Shown here piece by piece: positions 4,906 through 7,750 of a stretch of DNA of 7,750 nt. Position 1 is the first letter of the stretch; each line of letters opens with the position of its first letter. The position numbers were made by a program, and so were the translations under genes. Source of the stretch: Candidatus Curtissbacteria bacterium RIFCSPHIGHO2_01_FULL_41_11 (lineage in GTDB: Bacteria; Patescibacteriota; Microgenomatia; Curtissbacterales; GWA2-41-24); NCBI GenBank assembly GCA_001776335.1, contig MFAZ01000029.1, forward strand, positions 1 to 7,750, written 5' to 3'. The notes beneath the pieces were generated by a model. That model was not told the DNA's origin and made no database searches. It saw nothing but the letters and a program-made list of their open reading frames with translations.

Positions 4906-6000
4906 TTATGTTTTACTTATTATCTGCATCATTAAATCATTTACTCCCTCACCTGTTTGGTTACTGACTCTAAACACTTTTTTTCTTTTGTTTTTAAAAA
5001 CAGATTCTACATCACTTACATATTTTTTGTCAGTTATATCTGTTTTGGTAAGAGCAATTATTTCTAACTTTTTTGACAGATCCCTTGAATAGATCGATAG
5101 TTCATTTCTTATTGTCTGGTAATCTTCCCATTTATCGGAAACAGTCGAAACATCAATCATGTGCACCAAAATTCCGGTCCTTTCAATGTGGCGCAAAAAC
5201 AGGTCTCCAAGACCCCTACCCTCACTCGCCCCCTCAATTAGTCCGGGTATATCTGCAAGTATTAACCTTTTTTTCACTTGCATTTTATGGTTAATTTTCT
5301 TGTCCTGTAGTTTTGAGAGGTCTAGAACTCCTAAATTGGGTTCCAGAGTCGTGAAAGGATAATTGGCAATTTCCGGAGTGGCTCGCGTAACCTTTGCCAA
5401 AAACGTGGATTTTCCTGCATTAGGCAACCCTATTAAACCGACGTCTGCAATCAGCTTCAACTCCAAAGTAACATCTACACTTTCTCCCGCCTCACCCCGT
5501 TCTGCTTCCCTTGGCCTTCTGCCAAACTCATCGCGCAATTTAAGGTTTCCCCTCCCGCCTTGCCCAGCGCGGGCAACCAAGACCTTGTCACCATCTGTCA
5601 CAAGGTCAGTGATTAGTGAGTAGTGATTAGTGCTTAGTGACGATTGTTCTTCTTTTTTTTGACTATCCACTCTTGCCCTGAGCGTAGTCGAAGGGTTCCA
5701 CTGTGCACTATGCACTTTTACCTCCGTTCCCACCGGTACCCTTAACACCAAATCCTCTCCTACTGCCCCTCGCCTTCTTCTGGACAATCCGTTTTGCCCT
5801 CTCTGCGCCTGATAGTTCTTAACATATCGGAAAGAATCCAAACCATTCAAATCACTGCTTGCCTCAAAGAAAACGTTGCCACCATCCCCACCATCTCCGC
5901 CGTCTGCCTTCCCATATCTTTTTCCCTTAATTTTATGGAAAGATCCGGCACCGTTTCCCCCGTCTCCAGCACTTACTGTTATTCGAGCGAAGTCGATCAT
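4906..6000 (-). CDS. obg: Obg/CgtA-family GTPase
   Basis: Obg is a ribosome-associated GTPase needed for large-subunit assembly and linked to (p)ppGpp signalling. The 364-residue product has the glycine-rich Obg fold at 1-182 (AGDGGNGAGSF; GGDGGDGGNVFFEA; GQGGRGN at 146-152) and then the G domain: G1 GLPNAGKS (191-198), switch NYPFTTLEPNLG (213-224), G3 DIPG (250-253) followed by LIEGASEGRGLGD, G4 TKTD (318-321) and G5 SNQTG (346-350). G4 has Thr where Asn is usual, a variant known in GTPases. There is no C-terminal OCT domain, as in many Obg proteins. Residues of about 95-132 are a repeat-encoded insertion in a loop of the Obg fold, between VPVGTEV and DLVTDGDKVLVARAGQGG. The start matches the family N-terminus. 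Only a G-run about 10 nt upstream could serve as a ribosome site. Confidence 0.96.
   Translation of the reverse strand: MIDFARITVSAGDGGNGAGSFHKIKGKRYGKADGGDGGDGGNVFFEASSDLNGLDSFRYVKNYQAQRGQNGLSRRRRGAVGEDLVLRVPVGTEVKVHSAQWNPSTTLRARVDSQKKEEQSSLSTNHYSLITDLVTDGDKVLVARAGQGGRGNLKLRDEFGRRPREAERGEAGESVDVTLELKLIADVGLIGLPNAGKSTFLAKVTRATPEIANYPFTTLEPNLGVLDLSKLQDKKINHKMQVKKRLILADIPGLIEGASEGRGLGDLFLRHIERTGILVHMIDVSTVSDKWEDYQTIRNELSIYSRDLSKKLEIIALTKTDITDKKYVSDVESVFKNKRKKVFRVSNQTGEGVNDLMMQIISKT
5608..5717. repeat. Inverted heptamer arrays with a nested element inside obg
   Basis: The left arm (5608-5642) is five tandem 7-nt units of form AGTGNNN, such as AGTGATT and AGTGCTT. The right arm (5697-5717) is three units of the same AGTG type on the minus strand. 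Nested beside the right arm is a 24-bp segment (5672-5695) containing CCCTGAGCGTAGTCGAAGGG, a dispersed repeat I recognise from many genomes, bounded by TCCACT at 5666-5671 and 5697-5702. All of it is read in frame as Obg residues of about 95-132 (WNPSTTLRARV; SLSTNHYSLIT). Confidence 0.88.
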
Positions 6001-6085
6001 AAATTTTTAACCCCCAAAATTGATAAGAGTTTATTCCGAATAAAAATAGGGACAAAATCAATCATTGTGGTAATTTTACAGTAGA

Positions 6086-6128
6086 AGTGACAAAGTAACA
6101 AAGAGCCGTTCTCTGTAACTCTATTACT
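6086..6128. repeat. Inverted pair of octamer arrays across the M23 stop codon
   Basis: The left arm holds AGTGACAA (6086-6093) and AGTAACAA (6094-6101). The right arm, read on the minus strand, holds AGTAATAG (6128-6121) and AGTTACAG (6120-6113). Between them AGAG (6102-6105) can pair with CTCT (6111-6114). The right arm supplies the stop codon (TAA, 6126-6124) of the M23 gene. With two units per arm, this is the weakest of the five loci of this type. The rest of the 6001-6123 spacer shows no clear signal. Confidence 0.55.
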
Positions 6129-7236
6129 TTCCAAGAAGTGAAAGCGGGTTTAGTGCTCCGCCATTCTTTCTGATCTCCAAATGCACATGAACTCCGGTAG
6201 ACCTTCCGGTTGATCCCATTGCACCCAATACATCACCTTTTGATACTCTTTGACCTGGCGAAACATATATGGAACTCATATGTGCATACAATGTGGTAAA
6301 TCCGTTCCCGTGGTCAACTATCACTCGATTACCATAGCCGTAGTTGTCCGGCCATCCTGCCATAGTAACCGTTCCCGAATCGGAAGCTCGAATCGGACCT
6401 CCGCCCAAATTAGAAATATCAATTCCGGGATGATACCAGGAAAAGTATTGCGAAATGCCACCGTTAGCTGGCCAAATGAATTGAGAGCTACCAAGATTAT
6501 CTATAGGTACATTCTGGCCTGAGGCCAGGTACTGTGTAGGTGCCGGCTTCGGCTTTTCCGGAGGTGCACCGTCGGGAACAATCAAAACCGATCCCGTTGA
6601 AAGCTGGAAGTCATTACCGACGTCGTTAAAAGGAAAATCAATAATAGCCTGTGCATTGGCCTGATATTTCTTGGCAACAGAATAAATTGTGTCTCCGCTC
6701 GCCACCTTATGACTCACACCCGAAACCGGTAAAATCTTAAGCTTCTGCCCTTGCTTCAATTGTGAAGTTGATGAAAGATCATTTGCCCACTGAATTGTGC
6801 TTTCGGAAACTCCATACTCCTCGGCAATCGAAGAAACCGTATCTCCCACTTTAACTTCATAATCCAATATTTTGTCTCTTGGTTTATCAGAAATAATCGT
6901 AACCGGTGTAATCGAAGAGGAAATGACCCCGGAATCTTGATTGTTTGTAGATGCGCCGGCTACCAAAGGATTAACAGGCACTCCTGGAAATGATCCCGAA
7001 ACTACAGAGGTGCTGGAAAAAACTCCGCCCCCTGCAAGAACCGACACTGCCAGTACCACAATAGAAGCATGAATAAAAAAAGAGGTATTTGCTCCCCTTC
7101 TTGCCAGAAGTGCATCTACTACCACATCTTTTATCTTTTCGAAATTAAATCCTGCGCGTTTTAGGCGATGAACAATATAGGAGCTAAAAGAACTCAGAAA
7201 CTGGGTAAATTCCTTGAAAATTGGGTCGTGATCCAT
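6124..7236 (-). CDS. Membrane-anchored M23 peptidase with two LysM domains
   Basis: The 370-residue product is a peptidoglycan-acting envelope protein. A basic, amphipathic N-terminus of about 50 residues, probably cytoplasmic, precedes one membrane segment (about 53-72, FFIHASIVVLAVSVLAGGG). Outside lie LysM1 (125-170, YEVKVGDTVSSIAEEYGVS) and LysM2 (174-221, HKVASGDTIYSVAKKYQA), which bind glycan strands. A proline-rich linker follows, then an M23 metallopeptidase domain (253-366). The LytM-type zinc ligands are present: H269 and D273 (HPGID) and H352 of HVH (350-352). H319 in LYAHM and H350 are the other conserved catalytic-site histidines. It should therefore be an active endopeptidase cutting peptide cross-links in cell-wall growth or division. 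It follows rho after a terminator, and no Shine-Dalgarno sequence precedes the ATG. Confidence 0.93.
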   Translation of the reverse strand: MDHDPIFKEFTQFLSSFSSYIVHRLKRAGFNFEKIKDVVVDALLARRGANTSFFIHASIVVLAVSVLAGGGVFSSTSVVSGSFPGVPVNPLVAGASTNNQDSGVISSSITPVTIISDKPRDKILDYEVKVGDTVSSIAEEYGVSESTIQWANDLSSTSQLKQGQKLKILPVSGVSHKVASGDTIYSVAKKYQANAQAIIDFPFNDVGNDFQLSTGSVLIVPDGAPPEKPKPAPTQYLASGQNVPIDNLGSSQFIWPANGGISQYFSWYHPGIDISNLGGGPIRASDSGTVTMAGWPDNYGYGNRVIVDHGNGFTTLYAHMSSIYVSPGQRVSKGDVLGAMGSTGRSTGVHVHLEIRKNGGALNPLSLLGK

Positions 7237-7250
7237 AATAGTAAGTTAAA

Positions 7251-7279
7251 AGTTTAAAATTAAAAGTTAAAAATTGCAA
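7251..7279 (-). promoter_or_regulatory. Candidate promoter of the M23 peptidase gene
   Basis: On the minus strand TTGCAA (7279-7274) lies 17 bp from TAAACT (7256-7251), directly downstream of the rho terminator and 14 bp before the ATG. Most of it is made of heptamer-array units, so the repeat may supply the promoter. Chance is possible in such AT-rich DNA. Confidence 0.3.
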
Positions 7280-7304
7280 ACAAAAAGCCAAGAACTCTTG
7301 GCTT
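7280..7304 (-). terminator. Intrinsic terminator after rho
   Basis: AAGCCAAG (7285-7292) and CTTGGCTT (7297-7304) form an 8-bp stem with a 4-nt loop. Read on the minus strand the hairpin runs into a T-tract (TTTTTGTTT). It lies about 115 bp after the rho stop codon and before the candidate M23 promoter. Confidence 0.75.
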
Positions 7305-7339
7305 CCACAACTTTGAACTTTGCATTTTGAACTTTAAAT

Positions 7340-7378
7340 TTACTTTATATCCTTAGCTAGACCATCTAAAAACTCTTT
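7340..7378 (-). pseudogene. Second, diverged copy of the rho 3' end
   Basis: On the minus strand this 39-bp stretch reads KEFLDGLAKDIK followed by TAA. The true end of Rho, 81 bp upstream (7459-7421), reads KEFLDSLSKDVK and TAA. The copies lie in the same reading frame and agree at about 28 of 39 bases, with most differences at synonymous or conservative codon positions. Between them is a 42-bp segment with a GTTCTGC/GCAGAAC hairpin (7389-7395 and 7399-7405, 3-nt loop). A perfect 14-bp palindrome, CAAGTAATTACTTG (7414-7427), straddles the present rho stop. This looks like a duplication tied to insertion of a hairpin element. Confidence 0.7.
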
Positions 7379-7420
7379 TAGCCGCGCAGTTCTGCAATGC
7401 AGAACGAGCACCGCAAGTAA

Positions 7421-7750
7421 TTACTTGACGTCCTTACTTAATGAGTCTAAAAACTCTTTATTAGAGGCAGTTTTGCTCAACCTGTCTATCAGTATTTCCG
7501 TCCTCTCATCCGGGTTCAAAACCGAAAGCATTCTTCTCATGGTCACAACCTTTTTGTAATCTTCATCCGAGAAAAGTAGTTGTTCCTGTCTCGTACCAGA
7601 TCTTTCTACATCAATTGATGGATAAATTCTGCGCTCTGCCAGCCTTCTGTCAAGATGCAGTTCCATGTTACCGGTTCCCTTGAACTCTTCATAAATAAGA
7701 TCGTCCATCCTTGAACCGGTATCGATCAAGGCTGTTCCGATTATGGTTAA
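7421..7750 (-). CDS. rho: Transcription termination factor Rho, C-terminal part
   Basis: Rho is the hexameric RNA-dependent ATPase helicase that ends transcription of many operons. The window holds its last 109 codons; the gene continues past 7750. The segment LTIIGTALIDTGSRMDDLIY, then EEFKGTGNMELHLDRRLAERRIYPSIDVERSGTR, is the highly conserved end of the ATPase/secondary RNA-binding core, including the R-loop lysine of EEFKGTGN and the arginine of the DRRLAERR stretch. The LNPDERTEILIDRL helix and a family-typical KEFL tail follow. An intact, normal C-terminus ends at TAA (7423-7421). A diverged copy of the final 12 codons follows downstream. Confidence 0.96.
   Translation of the reverse strand, partial: LTIIGTALIDTGSRMDDLIYEEFKGTGNMELHLDRRLAERRIYPSIDVERSGTRQEQLLFSDEDYKKVVTMRRMLSVLNPDERTEILIDRLSKTASNKEFLDSLSKDVK

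Larger units (their letters stand above)
7243..7337. repeat. Inverted pair of heptamer arrays between rho and the M23 gene
   Basis: The left arm (7243-7277) is five 7-nt units such as AAGTTAA and AAGTTTA, possibly with a sixth. The right arm (7310-7337) is four units such as ACTTTGA and ACTTTGC, which on the minus strand read AAGTTCA and similar. The 32-bp spacer contains the rho terminator hairpin. The layout matches the leuS and obg loci, here in non-coding DNA. Confidence 0.85.

Noticed and set aside
5581..5607. GACCTTGT...ACAAGGTC perfect 8-bp inverted repeat in obg
   Set aside because: It encodes conserved Obg residues (DLVTDGDKV), so it is most likely a by-product of codon choice rather than part of the neighbouring repeat.
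6086..6128. Intrinsic terminator for the M23 gene
   Set aside because: In the minus-strand RNA the stem has only about four continuous pairs before mismatches, and no T-run follows.

Overview
The window (7,750 bp, fairly AT-rich) holds a compact block of housekeeping genes, all read on the minus strand. In transcription order, from high to low coordinates, they are: the 3' end of rho, an M23/LysM cell-wall peptidase, obg, two tRNA-Ala genes (anticodons GGC and CGC), leuS, a small membrane-anchored SH3-like protein, and the first 36 codons of an unidentified gene. All five complete stop codons are TAA, and UGA is not read as sense. The style of LeuRS (for example an AEHTLGHTLYSRFF segment and an RMSKS loop in a GSDGQRMSKSHGN context), the weak or absent Shine-Dalgarno sequences and the envelope-peptidase architecture suggest a Candidate Phyla Radiation (Patescibacteria) genome, perhaps Microgenomates. 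That assignment is inference; no marker in the window settles it.

Region by region. 1-107 is the start of an unknown gene. 108-286 is a non-coding spacer with three compact REP-like hairpins. 287-859 encodes an anchored SH3-like protein. 905-3730 is leuS (941 codons), enlarged by about five in-frame insertions of repeat-like DNA. 3731-4355 is a 625-bp AT-rich gap with no gene seen, one perfect DnaA-box match and some short recurring motifs. 4356-4623 carries two tRNA-Ala genes with two perfect hairpins between them. 4624-4905 is AT-rich spacer; the only thing I see there is a probable tRNA promoter. 4906-6000 is obg, also carrying a repeat insertion. 6124-7236 is the M23/LysM peptidase. 7237-7420 holds a repeat array, the rho terminator and a decayed second copy of the rho tail. 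7421-7750 is the rho 3' end.

The genes serve translation (leuS, two tRNA-Ala), ribosome assembly and GTP signalling (obg), transcription termination (rho) and envelope work (M23 peptidase, SH3-like protein). They look like ordinary neighbours rather than one pathway.

The most striking signal is the repeat load. At five places (1315-1398, 3012-3099, 5608-5717, 6086-6128, 7243-7337) the same architecture appears: a short tandem array of 7-, 8- or 9-nt units, a spacer, then an array of related units on the opposite strand. Unit sequence differs between loci but the layout is the same. Two of these lie in frame inside leuS and one inside obg, where they add low-complexity peptide between conserved blocks. 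Other repeat types sit in leuS too: a GTCATTGCGAG palindrome, a GGCGAAGC element between 11-bp direct repeats, and a GC-rich patch. This resembles the Rickettsia palindromic elements that insert in frame into genes, but with a different construction.
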